Shown: positions 25,835 to 35,876 of the stretch, piece by piece
Layout: every line of letters starts with the position of its first letter
Position numbering within the stretch: position 1 is the stretch's first letter
Source: JAJPHI01 sp035541875
GTDB taxonomy: Bacteria; Desulfobacterota; Binatia; Binatales; Binataceae
Assembly: GCA_035541875.1 (NCBI GenBank)
Contig: DATKML010000041.1
Coordinates: forward strand, 1 to 64,000
Direction: 5' to 3'
DNA length: 64,000 nt
The notes under the pieces: generated by a model
Databases searched by the model: none
The model's input: only the letters and a program-made list of their open reading frames with translations
Told to the model about the DNA's origin: nothing
Position numbers and translations under genes: made by a program

Positions 25835-28360
25835 TCAAAGCTCAGCGCGTCGAAGCCGCAACGCGTTGACTACGACCGAGATCGAACTCGCGCTCATGGC
25901 CGCACTCGCGATCATCGGATTCAGCAGCAAACCGATAAAAGGGTAGAGCACGCCCGCCGCGATTGGAATGCCGAGGATATTGTAGAAAAACGCGAAGAAG
26001 AGATTCTGCCGCATATTCTTCATCGCAGAGCGGCTCAAATGGCGCGCGCGCATGATTCCCGCCAGATCGCCCTGAACCAGGGTGATTCCGGCACTGTGCA
26101 TCGCGATATCGGTCCCTGTGCCCATCGCGATACCCACTTCGGCTGCCGCCAGGGCCGGTGCGTCGTTGATACCGTCACCCGCCATCGCGACCGAACGACC
26201 AGCAGTCTGCAATTCGCGTACGATACGCGCCTTATCTGCCGGCAAAACTTCGGAGTGAACCTCATCGATCCCGAGGTCGCGGGCTACGGCTTCGGCCGTC
26301 GCTCGGTTGTCGCCACTGACCATTACAACGCGCACACCATCGGCGCGCAGGTCGCGCAGGGCGGGAGCCGTCGTCGGTTTGATTGGATCAGCTACGCCGA
26401 GAAACCCGGCTGCTTTGCCGCCGATGGAGACCATGATTACGGTCTGCTGTACGCGGAGCGCCGCGATCTTTTGGGCGATCTCTTCTGATTGGCCATCAGC
26501 GCTGGCCCGACCCACAACGACCGTTTGACCATCAACGATCCCGGTTACCCCTTCGCCCACGCTCGCTTGAAAATTCGAGACTGTAGCGGGTTTGATGCCA
26601 CGGGCTCGCGCGCCGGCGACGATCGCACTCGCTAGCGGGTGCTCGCTGGCACGTTCAACGCTGGCCGCGAAACGCAGCAGGTCTTGTTCGCCGAATCCGC
26701 CTACCGGTTCGACCGTGACAAGATGCGGTTTGCCAACGGTCAATGTGCCGGTTTTATCCAGAAGGATAGTGTCGATTTTCTCCATGCGCTCGAGCGCTGC
26801 AGCATCACGGACCAGAACACCCGCGTGGGCGCCGCGACCCGTTGCAACCATAACAGCCATAGGCGTCGCCAGTCCCAGCGCACAGGGGCAAGCGATAATC
26901 AAAACGGCAATCCCAGCGAGCATAGCGTGCGCCCACCGCGGCTCCGGACCGACAAGCATCCAGACTGCAAAGGTGATCACGGCAACCGCAATTACTGCGG
27001 GGACGAAATAGCCGGAGACGCTATCGGCGAGCCGTTGGATCGGCGCGCGACTGCTTTGCGCGTCAGTGACCATCCGGACGATCTGACTCAGGAGCGTGTC
27101 GCGACCGACGTGTTCCGCACGCATCAGGAAGCCGCCGGAGTCGTTCACCGTGGCGCCGATTACGCGATCGCCAGCCGCCTTCATGACGGGCAGCGGCTCG
27201 CCGGTGATCATCGATTCATCGACGCTGCTCGTTCCTTCGACGACGCTTCCGTCGACTGGCACCTTCTCGCCGGGGCGGACGCGTAGGATGTCGCCGACGG
27301 CGATTTGATCGAGAGACACGTCTTCTTCGTGACCGTCGCCACGAACCACGCGAGCGGTCTTAGGCGTCATCCCAAGCAGCGCTCGTATGGCCGCCGCGGT
27401 GCTCCCGCGGGCCCGAAGCTCAAGCATCTGGCCAAGCAAGACCAACGTGGTGATAACCGCCGCCGCTTCGAAATAGACGGGCGGTTGCTCGCCCGGCGAT
27501 GTGGTTACAAACGGCAGTACGGTCGCCACTACGCTTGCGACATAGGCGATTCCGACGCCCATCGCGATCAGCGTGAACATATTAAGATGGCGTGAGATAA
27601 GTGAACGTAAACCACGCTCGAAGAACGGTTTGGCTCCCCAAACGACGACCGGCGTTGCGAGGGCGAACTCGATCCACGCCATCATCGAAGAACCTGACGC
27701 GCGATGAAGCGGCATCCCGGGTAACAGATCTGACATCGACAGGAGTATCAGGGGAACGCAGAATCCCGCGCTAATCCGAAAGCGGCGCGTCATGTCCCGG
27801 AGTTCGGGATCCTCGGTCGCGACGAGTGAAACTGCGCGCGGTTGCAGGGCCATCCCGCAGATTGGACAGTTCCTCGGACGGTCGCTGATAATCTCAGGAT
27901 CCATCGGGCAGAAGTACTCGCTCGCGGCTTCGGTCGGCGCTGGTGGTGTGGCGTGACAAGGAGGCTGCGATTGCGGGGCTGCTGCGCTCAGGTATTGGGA
28001 AGGATCGGCGCTGAACTTGGTCAGGCAGCCCTCGCGACAAAAGTAGTAAGTGACTCCCGCGTGATCACAGCGCCAGCGCGCCTTCGCAGGATCCACCCGC
28101 ATGCCGCATACAGGGTCCTTAACTTCTGAGGCTGCCTTTCCCTCGTCATCCGGATGCTCCGTAACTGACGGAGCGGCTTGGACGTACTTGGATGGATTTG
28201 CGTTGAATAGATCAAGGCAGCCGTTGCAGCAGAAATAGTAATTGGTCCCGGAGTGGTGGCATTGCCACTGTGCTTTGGACGGATCGATGCTCATCCCACA
28301 TACGGGATCTTTAGCTGCGCCAGCCGTCTCCGGCCCGTGGTGATGACTATAATGTTCCAT
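25835..28360 (-). CDS. copA: Copper-translocating P1B-type ATPase with two YHS domains
   Basis: 841 residues. The usual N-terminal HMA domains are replaced by two YHS/TRASH-type metal-binding domains (about 17-60 and 80-124, each with KDPVCGM and a YYFC..GCL pair) and then a heavy-metal-binding domain (149-175, YFCPMDPEI and CPICGM). The ATPase core follows: actuator TGEP at about 386-389, the CPC transport motif at 491-493, the phosphorylated Asp in DKTGTLT at 535, the HP locus (SEHPLA) and GDGINDAPAL. CPC points to Cu(I) export across the inner membrane. No regulator is adjacent. Confidence 0.94.
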   Translation of the reverse strand: MEHYSHHHGPETAGAAKDPVCGMSIDPSKAQWQCHHSGTNYYFCCNGCLDLFNANPSKYVQAAPSVTEHPDDEGKAASEVKDPVCGMRVDPAKARWRCDHAGVTYYFCREGCLTKFSADPSQYLSAAAPQSQPPCHATPPAPTEAASEYFCPMDPEIISDRPRNCPICGMALQPRAVSLVATEDPELRDMTRRFRISAGFCVPLILLSMSDLLPGMPLHRASGSSMMAWIEFALATPVVVWGAKPFFERGLRSLISRHLNMFTLIAMGVGIAYVASVVATVLPFVTTSPGEQPPVYFEAAAVITTLVLLGQMLELRARGSTAAAIRALLGMTPKTARVVRGDGHEEDVSLDQIAVGDILRVRPGEKVPVDGSVVEGTSSVDESMITGEPLPVMKAAGDRVIGATVNDSGGFLMRAEHVGRDTLLSQIVRMVTDAQSSRAPIQRLADSVSGYFVPAVIAVAVITFAVWMLVGPEPRWAHAMLAGIAVLIIACPCALGLATPMAVMVATGRGAHAGVLVRDAAALERMEKIDTILLDKTGTLTVGKPHLVTVEPVGGFGEQDLLRFAASVERASEHPLASAIVAGARARGIKPATVSNFQASVGEGVTGIVDGQTVVVGRASADGQSEEIAQKIAALRVQQTVIMVSIGGKAAGFLGVADPIKPTTAPALRDLRADGVRVVMVSGDNRATAEAVARDLGIDEVHSEVLPADKARIVRELQTAGRSVAMAGDGINDAPALAAAEVGIAMGTGTDIAMHSAGITLVQGDLAGIMRARHLSRSAMKNMRQNLFFAFFYNILGIPIAAGVLYPFIGLLLNPMIASAAMSASSISVVVNALRLRRAEL

Positions 28361-28410
28361 CGGCGTTCTCGCGCTGGAGCTCGCGCGGACGCCCGTTGAT
28401 CAGCCTGAGG

Positions 28411-29553
28411 TCAGGCGCGGCGCCCAATTTCGCCCAACGCATCCATTATTAAATCATGGATCTTCGGACGAAACTCACGAATCGCCTGATTATCGCGCTT
28501 CGGATGAACGCGGTTAGTCAGCAGGGTGATGGCGATACGCTTGAACGGTTCAATCCAAATTGAAGTACCGGTGAAGCCAAGATGGCCCACAGCCGCTGGT
28601 GAAAAATATTGTCCTGAACTCGAAAAATCCGGCGAGGGTGAGTCCCATCCGAGCGCCCAGGTTGAGCCCCTAACCGCTTTGTCGCGAGCCCAGAACTCCT
28701 GCACGATTTTTTGCGGGATAAATTCCGAACGACCGGCGTAACAGAGCATCAACTCGTGCGCGATCCGATCGACCTCGCGCGCGGGCGCAAAGACCCCGGC
28801 ATGGCCTGCCACCCCGCCCATCGCGAAGGCGTTTTCATCGTCGACCTCGCCGATCAACAGGCGCTTGCGAACGGAGCAGAAAGATGTGGGGGCAAACATC
28901 TCGGGCACGGGTTCGAGCCGCCGGGTCCGGACCAGCGAAATATCGATGAAATCGGTTGCGCGTAGCCCGAGCGGTCGGAAGATCTTGTCGCGACAGACGC
29001 GATTCAAACTGACGCCACTGACCTGCTCGACGGTCTCGCCGAGCAGCATAAAATTCAGGTCCGAGTAGAGGGCTTTGGAGGTTGGCGGATATTCCGGTTT
29101 CTCGCGATGAATCTGCTCGTAGACGAACTCTTTGGCTCCATGGCTGGCCATGTAGTTGACCTTGCCACCACGTTCGATCTCTGCGACCTGCTGATAGAAG
29201 GGCCGCCAGGCCGCCAGCCCGGAGCAGTGAGCGAGTAACTGCCGAAAGGTTACATAGCCTTTGCCGTGAACTCCGAAATTATGAAAGAAGCGGGTCACAC
29301 GATCATCGAGGCGCAGCTTCGCGTCGCGCGTCAGCATCATCACGGCGACGGTGGTGGCGAGTGGCTTGGTCAGTGACGAAAGGTCGAAGACGGTTTCCAT
29401 CCGCATGGGCGTCCGCTCCGGTTCGATCGTGCGATAACCGAAGGCGCCCTCGAACGCGATATCGTCGCCCTTGCGTACGACGAGCGTCGCGCCGGGCATC
29501 ACGCCTTGCTCCACCGCTATAGCGAATGCCTGCTGAACTTCAGCCCATCCCAA
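28411..29553 (-). CDS. Serine hydrolase of the beta-lactamase/class C family
   Basis: 380 residues. The SxxK nucleophile motif is SLTK in FDLSSLTKPLA near residue 56, and a Y-S-D tyrosine motif lies in KALYSDLNFMLLG. The C-terminal HLGFTGTS replaces the KTG box. There is no signal peptide, so it is more likely a cytoplasmic esterase or D-amino peptidase-like enzyme than a secreted beta-lactamase. It is the gene downstream of the LD-carboxypeptidase. Confidence 0.88.
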   Translation of the reverse strand: MGWAEVQQAFAIAVEQGVMPGATLVVRKGDDIAFEGAFGYRTIEPERTPMRMETVFDLSSLTKPLATTVAVMMLTRDAKLRLDDRVTRFFHNFGVHGKGYVTFRQLLAHCSGLAAWRPFYQQVAEIERGGKVNYMASHGAKEFVYEQIHREKPEYPPTSKALYSDLNFMLLGETVEQVSGVSLNRVCRDKIFRPLGLRATDFIDISLVRTRRLEPVPEMFAPTSFCSVRKRLLIGEVDDENAFAMGGVAGHAGVFAPAREVDRIAHELMLCYAGRSEFIPQKIVQEFWARDKAVRGSTWALGWDSPSPDFSSSGQYFSPAAVGHLGFTGTSIWIEPFKRIAITLLTNRVHPKRDNQAIREFRPKIHDLIMDALGEIGRRA

Positions 29554-29617
29554 GCTGCTAGATCCCTTCCCCCACGGCTCCGTCAGGCATCAATCTGCCT
29601 TCGTCTTCAGCTTCTAT

Positions 29618-30544
29618 TTAGGGCATTACTGCAGATTCAGTAAAGATGAGGCGCTTGGTTGCAGCGTCAAGTTCGGCTTCCAACCCAAACGGCAGCACAT
29701 AATTGTCCGTACCATGACCGGCCTCGATTCCACTCAATACCGGGATATTCAGATCGGCAGTCTCGCACGCAATAAATTCCGCGATCAACGAACGTTCAGC
29801 TTCGCTGCCGTTCACCGGATGAATTGCGCCAAAGACAATTCCAGCGACGCGCTTGAACACACCACACTGACGCAACTGGGTGAGCATCCGGTCGACGCGA
29901 TAAGCCTTCTCACCGGTATCTTCGAGAAAAAGGATACGGCCATCGAACTTCGGCTCCCACGGTGTCCCGAGCATCGCGACGACCACCGAGAGGCATCCAC
30001 CGATCAACGGCCCGCGTGTCTTACCTCTCCGCACGACGCATGGAGCTGGTAGTTCGAATCCGGCGGAGCCACCCGCCAGCAGACTCGTCAGATGGGCTCG
30101 CGCAGCGCCATCGACGCCCCCCGCGAAATCCATCGCCACCATCGGTCCATGAAAACTGACTAACCCGCATCGATCCACTAGCGCGTTGAGGAGGAAAGTC
30201 TCATCAGAAAAGCCCATGAAGATCTTGGGATTCGCGCGCAACGCGTCGAAATCGATCAGGGGCAGAATCCGGCCGCAGCCGTAGCCCCCGCGTGCTGCAA
30301 AAATCGCTTTAACTTCGGGATCGGCAAAGAAGGCAGCGACTTCAGACGCTCGCACCCGATCTTCGCCCGCGAGAATCGTTGCCCGGTCCAGCGCGTGACG
30401 CGAGACCTTTACGCGATACCCCATCGCCGAGAGCGCCGCGACCCCTCGCTCAAGGTATTCACGCTCGATCGCAGCTGCCGGCGCAACCACGCCAATCGTA
30501 TCGCCAGGATGAAGTGCTTTCGGCTTGATAATCTCCCTGTCCAC
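29618..30544 (-). CDS. ldcA: LD-carboxypeptidase (murein tetrapeptide carboxypeptidase family)
   Basis: I start it at the GTG at 30544, which has GGAGGGG five bases upstream and begins directly before the conserved KALHPGDTIGVVAPA. The longer frame from 30649 adds 35 unrelated residues. 308 residues. The nucleophile Ser lies in FMGFSDETFLLNAL and the Glu/His relay in the later DTGEKAYRVD and IEAGHGTDNYVLPFG. It trims the terminal D-Ala from murein tetrapeptide during recycling. It is divergent from folC. Confidence 0.9.
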   Translation of the reverse strand: MDREIIKPKALHPGDTIGVVAPAAAIEREYLERGVAALSAMGYRVKVSRHALDRATILAGEDRVRASEVAAFFADPEVKAIFAARGGYGCGRILPLIDFDALRANPKIFMGFSDETFLLNALVDRCGLVSFHGPMVAMDFAGGVDGAARAHLTSLLAGGSAGFELPAPCVVRRGKTRGPLIGGCLSVVVAMLGTPWEPKFDGRILFLEDTGEKAYRVDRMLTQLRQCGVFKRVAGIVFGAIHPVNGSEAERSLIAEFIACETADLNIPVLSGIEAGHGTDNYVLPFGLEAELDAATKRLIFTESAVMP

Positions 30545-30648
30545 GTCGTCCCCTCCACACCGATTCCGCTTCCCGCCCCCATAGTACACGAGGGCCTCGG
30601 TTACTGCCTTTCGCGTTGATTGCCACCGGTCTAAAATTCCCCATCGCA

Positions 30649-31959
30649 ATGGAACCGATGACCGAAGTTTTGGCCTGGCTCTATTCGCTCGAAGGGCGCG
30701 GCGAGATCTACAAGCTCGAACGGATGGATCAGGCGCTAGCCCTGATCGGCGACCCCCATCGCCGTCTGAACGCGATTCATATTGCGGGTACCAAGGGCAA
30801 AGGCTCAGTCGCCGCGATGATCGACGCCTGTCTGCGAACCGCAGGCTATCGATGCGGTCTCTATACCAAGCCTCATCTGGTTAATCTTACGGAACGGACT
30901 CGTATCAACGGGGCCGAGATGCCGGCGGCGCAGATGCTTTCCTATATCGAGCGGCTGCGCGACATCTTCGAGCGCTCGGGTCTGGCGCTGACCTTTTTCG
31001 AATTCACGGTCGCGCTGATGTTCCTCTATTTTGCCGAAGCGGGCGTTGACCTGGCGGTGGTCGAAACCGGTTTGGGCGGCCGGCTCGATTCGACCAACGT
31101 CGTAACACCCGTACTCAGCGTGATCACGCCTATCGGGTTCGATCATATGGATCGCCTCGGCTATACCATACGGGAGATCGCCGGTGAGAAGGGCGGGATC
31201 ATCAAGCCGGGCGTTCCGGTCGTAATCGGCGCGCGCGACCCTGAAGCGCGCTTAACACTCACGGATATCGCGGCTCAGCGCCAAAGTCCTGCTTTCATGA
31301 TGGAGCGAGAGTTCAGCTATCGCTCCCATGCTCCTGCCCATCGTATCGACTACTCCGGTCTCGGGCTTACTCTCGACAATCTCGAACTCAACCTCGCTGG
31401 TCCCTTCCAGCATGAAAATGCGGCTATTGCGGTCGCGGGTTTGGAGGGGATGCGTGCGCAGGGCTACCGTATCGATGAGCATGCGATTCGCGAGGGACTG
31501 CGGAGCGTCGAATGGCCCGGCCGCTTCGATATCGTGTCCCGGCGTCCCCTCGTGATTCTCGACTGTGCCCATAACGAATTGGCGGTGCAGGCGTTGCTCG
31601 AAACGGTCGCGGTGGAACTAGGTCCCGACGTGAAACCACGCCTCGTCTTTGGCTGTCTCGAAGACAAGCAGTGGGACCGGATGGCGGAGATGCTGGCCCC
31701 GCGTGTCAGCGACGTAATTCTCACTAAGGTGAAGCCGAAAAGGCCTCTCGATCCGACGCAATTAGAGCCTATATTCGCCCGACATTGTCCTACTCGTGTC
31801 ATCAGCGAACCGCTCGACGCGATCACCCATGCTGTGGAATCAGCGTCACCGGAAGATGTGGTATTGGTTACGGGTTCAGTGTACCTTGTCGGGGAGATTT
31901 ATCCTTGGTTTTTGGCTGCCGAGGGACGAAGGGGACTTTTTCCTGAAGCTACATTCTAA
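30649..31959 (+). CDS. folC: Folylpolyglutamate/dihydrofolate synthase
   Basis: 436 residues from the ATG at 30649; a TTG at 30616 is the only longer start. The Mur-ligase ATP loop GTKGKGS is at residues 47-53, followed by the family signatures YTKPHLVNLTERTRING and VETGLGGRLDSTNV. It adds glutamates to folates. Its 3' end lies upstream of, and possibly overlaps, the start of lptD. Confidence 0.94.
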   Translation: MEPMTEVLAWLYSLEGRGEIYKLERMDQALALIGDPHRRLNAIHIAGTKGKGSVAAMIDACLRTAGYRCGLYTKPHLVNLTERTRINGAEMPAAQMLSYIERLRDIFERSGLALTFFEFTVALMFLYFAEAGVDLAVVETGLGGRLDSTNVVTPVLSVITPIGFDHMDRLGYTIREIAGEKGGIIKPGVPVVIGARDPEARLTLTDIAAQRQSPAFMMEREFSYRSHAPAHRIDYSGLGLTLDNLELNLAGPFQHENAAIAVAGLEGMRAQGYRIDEHAIREGLRSVEWPGRFDIVSRRPLVILDCAHNELAVQALLETVAVELGPDVKPRLVFGCLEDKQWDRMAEMLAPRVSDVILTKVKPKRPLDPTQLEPIFARHCPTRVISEPLDAITHAVESASPEDVVLVTGSVYLVGEIYPWFLAAEGRRGLFPEATF

Positions 31960-34411
31960 AGGATCAGCGATTGCGGGCCTTATGTTGGGCGGATCGCTCG
32001 CGTTCGCCGCCGGATCAGCGCGCGCACAACAGCCGGGTGTCGCATCTTATTTCCAGAAGACGCATGGCGGACCCGTCGATCTCAGCGGCCAGACCTTTGT
32101 CTACGATTACAAGACCGACAGTTTTATGATCACCGGCGATGCGGTGGTCACGCAAAAGAAGACGGTTCTGACGGCCGATCAGGTCGATTATCAGCGGCGC
32201 CAGCATTCGGTCCACGCCAAAGGACAGGTCCATTTGGTTGATCCTCTGGGTGACCTCCACGCCAGTGAAGGGACGATCAATTTAAACGAAGAGACTGCGA
32301 CGCTGACCGACGCTACGATCACGAACAAAGACAAGAGTTATCGGATCGCCGGCAGCAAGATCGATAAGCTCGAAGGGCAGCGCTACAAGGTCCTCAACGG
32401 TTTCTTCACGACTTGCGGTAGTGAACCTGGCACGCCGGATTGGAGTATCGCCGGCGATCAGATGGACCTTCATATGGGCAAAAGCGGCACCGCCCGCAAT
32501 AGCTATTTTCAGGTCCTCGGGCAGCCGGTCCTCTATTTCCCGTACGCCGTTTTCCCTGCTGATACCGATCGCCACTCGGGCCTGCTGAGCCCGCGGATGG
32601 GCGAATCAGGATTCCGCGGTTTCCAGTATGTTCAGCCATGGTACTGGGCGATCAACAAGAGCTCCGACGCAACCGCTGCATTCGATCTTGAGACCAAGCT
32701 GCGCGTCGGTGGTTTAGCTGAATATCGTCTGATAACGGGCGTCGACGATTATTTTATCGCCGACGGTGCCTTCTACAACGAAGGTCTGCGCAGCCAGAGC
32801 AGCCGGGTCAACGATGTCGTCGATACGCAACTCGCCGACACGCATATCCCTATCGATCGCTACGACATTATCGGGATGGCCCGCCAGCATCTCACTGACG
32901 ACCTTGTTCTCTACGGTGACGGCCTGTCTGTCAGCGACAGCTTGACCCTGCGCGAATTGAACGTCTGGACGCTCTCTCGTAGTGTTCAGCCGGGCGTTGT
33001 GTATCCGACGAATTTCAACTCGATGCGCGACGCGATATCCGATTTTGGAGCTCTTTATAGCTACAACGACGGCTTTGCGCGGTTGCAGGGCACTTGGAAT
33101 CAGGACCTGATCCAGTCGCAGGATTTGGCATTACAGACCTTGCCCGAGCTTCTGCTGAGCGGTCGCAAGCAACTGCTAGGCGGATTGGCCTATGCAGATT
33201 ACGACGTCCAAGGCGATAATTTCTGGCGAGCACAGGGCCAAAGTGGGCAGCGTTTCGATCTCAGTCCACGTCTGACGGTCCCGTGGCGGTTGAGTGATTT
33301 TCTTTACGGATATGGCCAGCTTGGAGTACGTGAAACGCTCTATAGCGTTTCCGCCGGTCAGGTGAATGTCATTCCGGTGGGCACCGGTGGCCAGATCTGG
33401 AACAACGGATTATCGCTCGGACCGCTGGCGGGCAACGGTGGCTTCCATAGCCGCGAGATGATCTATGGCGGTGGCGGGCTCCGCAGCGAAATAGAGAAGA
33501 TCTACGACGTGCATGCGTTCGGGATCGACAAAATCAAGCACACCATCGAGCCGTTCGCTACCTATAGCTACATTCCGCAGATCAACCAGAATCAGCTGCC
33601 GCTCTACGATGAAGTGGACCGCATGGAATCACGCAGCCTCTTCACCTATGGGGCGACTTCGCGCTTTTACGCCAAGATGTCCCCGCGTGATCAGGCCAAC
33701 GGAAGCGGCGATTTCGTTCCCCTGGCGGGAGACGATCAGCAGTATAACTCCGCGATTACAGACTCAAGTATCGGTGCCGACGGCAGTTCGACGGTCGAGA
33801 TCTTCCGTTTCACCTTGATGCATGCATACGACGTGAACCACGCCGTAGCCAAAGGCGCCTCTCGTTTCTCTGACCTTGATATGCTGGCGCGAGCCCATAT
33901 CACGGATCTGATCTCGGTAGGCGGCGATCTTGGTTATTCCCCACAGACCAGTGGGATCCGACAGGCTGGTGCAGACCTCATCTTCCAGCCGTGGTGGACG
34001 CGAAGCGCACCGAATCTTTATATGGGCAAGGCTCAGACTTCATCCTTTTTGCAAGTCGCGTATAACTACATCGCGCCTGGCCCCAATACGACTCAGCCCG
34101 GCCAGAGCGCGAATCTGAGTCAGTTCATCAGTGCTCGCACCTACTACGAATTGTTTGATCGGATGGGTCTCTACTGGGCTCCTGGTTACGATATCGTGAA
34201 GCACAAGCTGCAGACCGCCGAGTATGGTCTGCGCATCAAAGCTCCTTGTGATTGCTGGGCGTTCGACTTCGGCGTGACGAAGACCATCAACCCGAGTGAA
34301 ACCCAATATCAGTTCCAGCTGACGTTGGGTGGCCTTGGCTCAGTTGGTCAGATGCCTTTCGGGCGTAACCCGTTCCAGACGCGGGTTGGTGTGCTGCCGA
34401 ACTACCAATAG
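31943..34411 (+). CDS. lptD: LPS-assembly protein LptD
   Basis: About 822 residues. A signal peptide (KLHSKGSAIAGLMLGGSLAF, cleavage after SARA) leads to an OstA/LptA-like beta-jellyroll (about 30-200) and the long LptD beta-barrel. The start is unclear. A CTG at 31943 has GAAGGGG eight bases upstream and keeps the basic n-region. A TTG at 31886 overlaps folC by 74 bases. The first clean ATG, at 31982, would lose the basic residues. LptD inserts lipopolysaccharide in the outer membrane. Confidence 0.9.
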   Translation: MKLHSKGSAIAGLMLGGSLAFAAGSARAQQPGVASYFQKTHGGPVDLSGQTFVYDYKTDSFMITGDAVVTQKKTVLTADQVDYQRRQHSVHAKGQVHLVDPLGDLHASEGTINLNEETATLTDATITNKDKSYRIAGSKIDKLEGQRYKVLNGFFTTCGSEPGTPDWSIAGDQMDLHMGKSGTARNSYFQVLGQPVLYFPYAVFPADTDRHSGLLSPRMGESGFRGFQYVQPWYWAINKSSDATAAFDLETKLRVGGLAEYRLITGVDDYFIADGAFYNEGLRSQSSRVNDVVDTQLADTHIPIDRYDIIGMARQHLTDDLVLYGDGLSVSDSLTLRELNVWTLSRSVQPGVVYPTNFNSMRDAISDFGALYSYNDGFARLQGTWNQDLIQSQDLALQTLPELLLSGRKQLLGGLAYADYDVQGDNFWRAQGQSGQRFDLSPRLTVPWRLSDFLYGYGQLGVRETLYSVSAGQVNVIPVGTGGQIWNNGLSLGPLAGNGGFHSREMIYGGGGLRSEIEKIYDVHAFGIDKIKHTIEPFATYSYIPQINQNQLPLYDEVDRMESRSLFTYGATSRFYAKMSPRDQANGSGDFVPLAGDDQQYNSAITDSSIGADGSSTVEIFRFTLMHAYDVNHAVAKGASRFSDLDMLARAHITDLISVGGDLGYSPQTSGIRQAGADLIFQPWWTRSAPNLYMGKAQTSSFLQVAYNYIAPGPNTTQPGQSANLSQFISARTYYELFDRMGLYWAPGYDIVKHKLQTAEYGLRIKAPCDCWAFDFGVTKTINPSETQYQFQLTLGGLGSVGQMPFGRNPFQTRVGVLPNYQ

Positions 34412-34473
34412 ACCGAAATGAACGCCAACTTAGCGGCGCTCGTATCCTAGGCTGATTTTTTACGAATTACCCG

Positions 34474-34509
34474 AGCGGCTGCGTATCTTATGCGCAGCCG
34501 CTGTCTCTT
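34474..34509 (+). terminator. Rho-independent terminator after lptD
   Basis: AGCGGCTGCG (34474-34483) and CGCAGCCGCT (34493-34502) form a perfect 10-bp stem, followed by GTCTCTTTT. It lies 63 bases after the lptD stop. Confidence 0.7.
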
Positions 34510-34540
34510 TTGATCCGCGCGAGCGGCTTATCCTGATCGC

Positions 34541-34702
34541 ATGCGCGACGAATCACTGACGGATGCGATCGGTCTGGTTTCTTCGGAGCGTGCGCCGGCG
34601 ATTGAGCATCCTCCGGTTGAGACCGCCATAACTCTCGAACTGCGACGCACGGTCGTCTTCCTTGCTATCTTTGTTGGTCTGCTAATCCTGCGCTACAGCT
34701 GA
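34541..34702 (+). CDS. Small single-span membrane protein, 53 residues
   Basis: An ATG-initiated frame of 53 codons. It begins MRDESLTDAIGLVSSERAPA and ends with one hydrophobic segment, VVFLAIFVGLLIL, and a short RYS tail. Basic residues (ELRRT) flank the segment on the presumed cytoplasmic side. It fills most of the 390-base gap between lptD and the phosphotransferase gene and follows the lptD terminator. No family recognised; it may be a chance frame. Confidence 0.4.
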   Translation: MRDESLTDAIGLVSSERAPAIEHPPVETAITLELRRTVVFLAIFVGLLILRYS

Positions 34703-34801
34703 GCCTGCATACTCAGCGAAAATCGCTCCCCGGATACTTGCAGGGCGTCGCGCGCCGGATGCTATGGTTAGGCGTCTGCAAGTTGCCGAGGGAGTTGCCG
34801 C

Positions 34802-35869
34802 ATGTCTGCCAGTTCATCAGAAGGCCTGACCACTTCGATCGATAATGAAGGGCTGGCGCGCTTTCTGCGCGATCAGAAGCTCAGCGATGGCAAGAATCTG
34901 AACACTAAGAATATTTCGTTCGGCCATTCGAACGAGGTCCATCTGATCAACTTCGACGGCAAGACGTGGGCTCTGCGCCGACCGCCGCGCGGTCCGCTCC
35001 TTCCGACCGCCCACGACGTCCTGCGCGAATATCGAATTCTTAAGGCCTTGCAGGAAACCGATGTCCCCGTGCCGCGCGTCTATGCCGCTTGCGAGGATAC
35101 GCAGTATATCGGTGCGCCGTTCTATCTGATGGAACTCGTGGACGGGCGGGTAATCCGCTCGCCCAACGCATCGACTGAACCCAGCTTTGCTGACACTCCT
35201 GCCAAACGACGCGCCGTTAGCGAAGGGATGATCGATCTGGTCGTCGCGCTCCAGGCGGTTGACTATCGAGCGGTGGGACTCGAAAAATTCGGTCGTCCCG
35301 ACGGTTATATCGAGCGGCAACTCAAGCGATGGACTGACCAGCTAACCCGCACGCTGCCGCTAACGCGTCCGCTGCCGATCATGGAGAAGATTCGCGATTG
35401 GCTCGCGTCGCATATCCCGCCACCGCAGCCACCAACGATCGTTCATGGTGACTTCAAGCTCGATAATGTGATGTGGAGCGACACTGACGCGCCGAAACCA
35501 ATCGCACTGTTCGATTGGGAGATGTCGACGATTGGCGACCCTTTGGCCGATATCGGTTGGATGCTCACCTATTGGACCGAGACGGCCGACACGCCGCTGC
35601 ATCGTAGCGTGGTTTCCGCCATGAATCCGGATCCGGGGTATCTGTCGCGGGCCGAGATGATTGCGCTTTACGAAAAGAAGTCGGGCAGGGCGATGAACAA
35701 TATCGCCTTCTACCAGGCTTTCGCGCTGTTTAAGCTGGCGATCATTCTTGAGGGCAGCTACTCACGCCATCTGAGCGGTCAGGCGGATGATCCGATCTTC
35801 GCGACGTATGATGTGCGCGTGCCCGCGATCGCCGATGTCGCATGGGAGCTCTGCGCCAAGGCTGGATAA
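34802..35869 (+). CDS. Phosphotransferase (aminoglycoside phosphotransferase/ACAD10-like) family protein
   Basis: 355 residues with a protein-kinase-like fold: the N-lobe has a lysine-poor ATP site with LRRPPRGPLLPTAHDVLREY, the catalytic loop is IVHGDFKLDNVMW and the metal-binding Asp follows in LFDWEMSTIGDP. This ACAD10-like group is often near acyl-CoA dehydrogenases and may phosphorylate a hydroxy-acid or CoA-linked substrate. It converges on the MFS gene. Confidence 0.9.
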   Translation: MSASSSEGLTTSIDNEGLARFLRDQKLSDGKNLNTKNISFGHSNEVHLINFDGKTWALRRPPRGPLLPTAHDVLREYRILKALQETDVPVPRVYAACEDTQYIGAPFYLMELVDGRVIRSPNASTEPSFADTPAKRRAVSEGMIDLVVALQAVDYRAVGLEKFGRPDGYIERQLKRWTDQLTRTLPLTRPLPIMEKIRDWLASHIPPPQPPTIVHGDFKLDNVMWSDTDAPKPIALFDWEMSTIGDPLADIGWMLTYWTETADTPLHRSVVSAMNPDPGYLSRAEMIALYEKKSGRAMNNIAFYQAFALFKLAIILEGSYSRHLSGQADDPIFATYDVRVPAIADVAWELCAKAG

Positions 35870-35876
35870 AGCTCGA

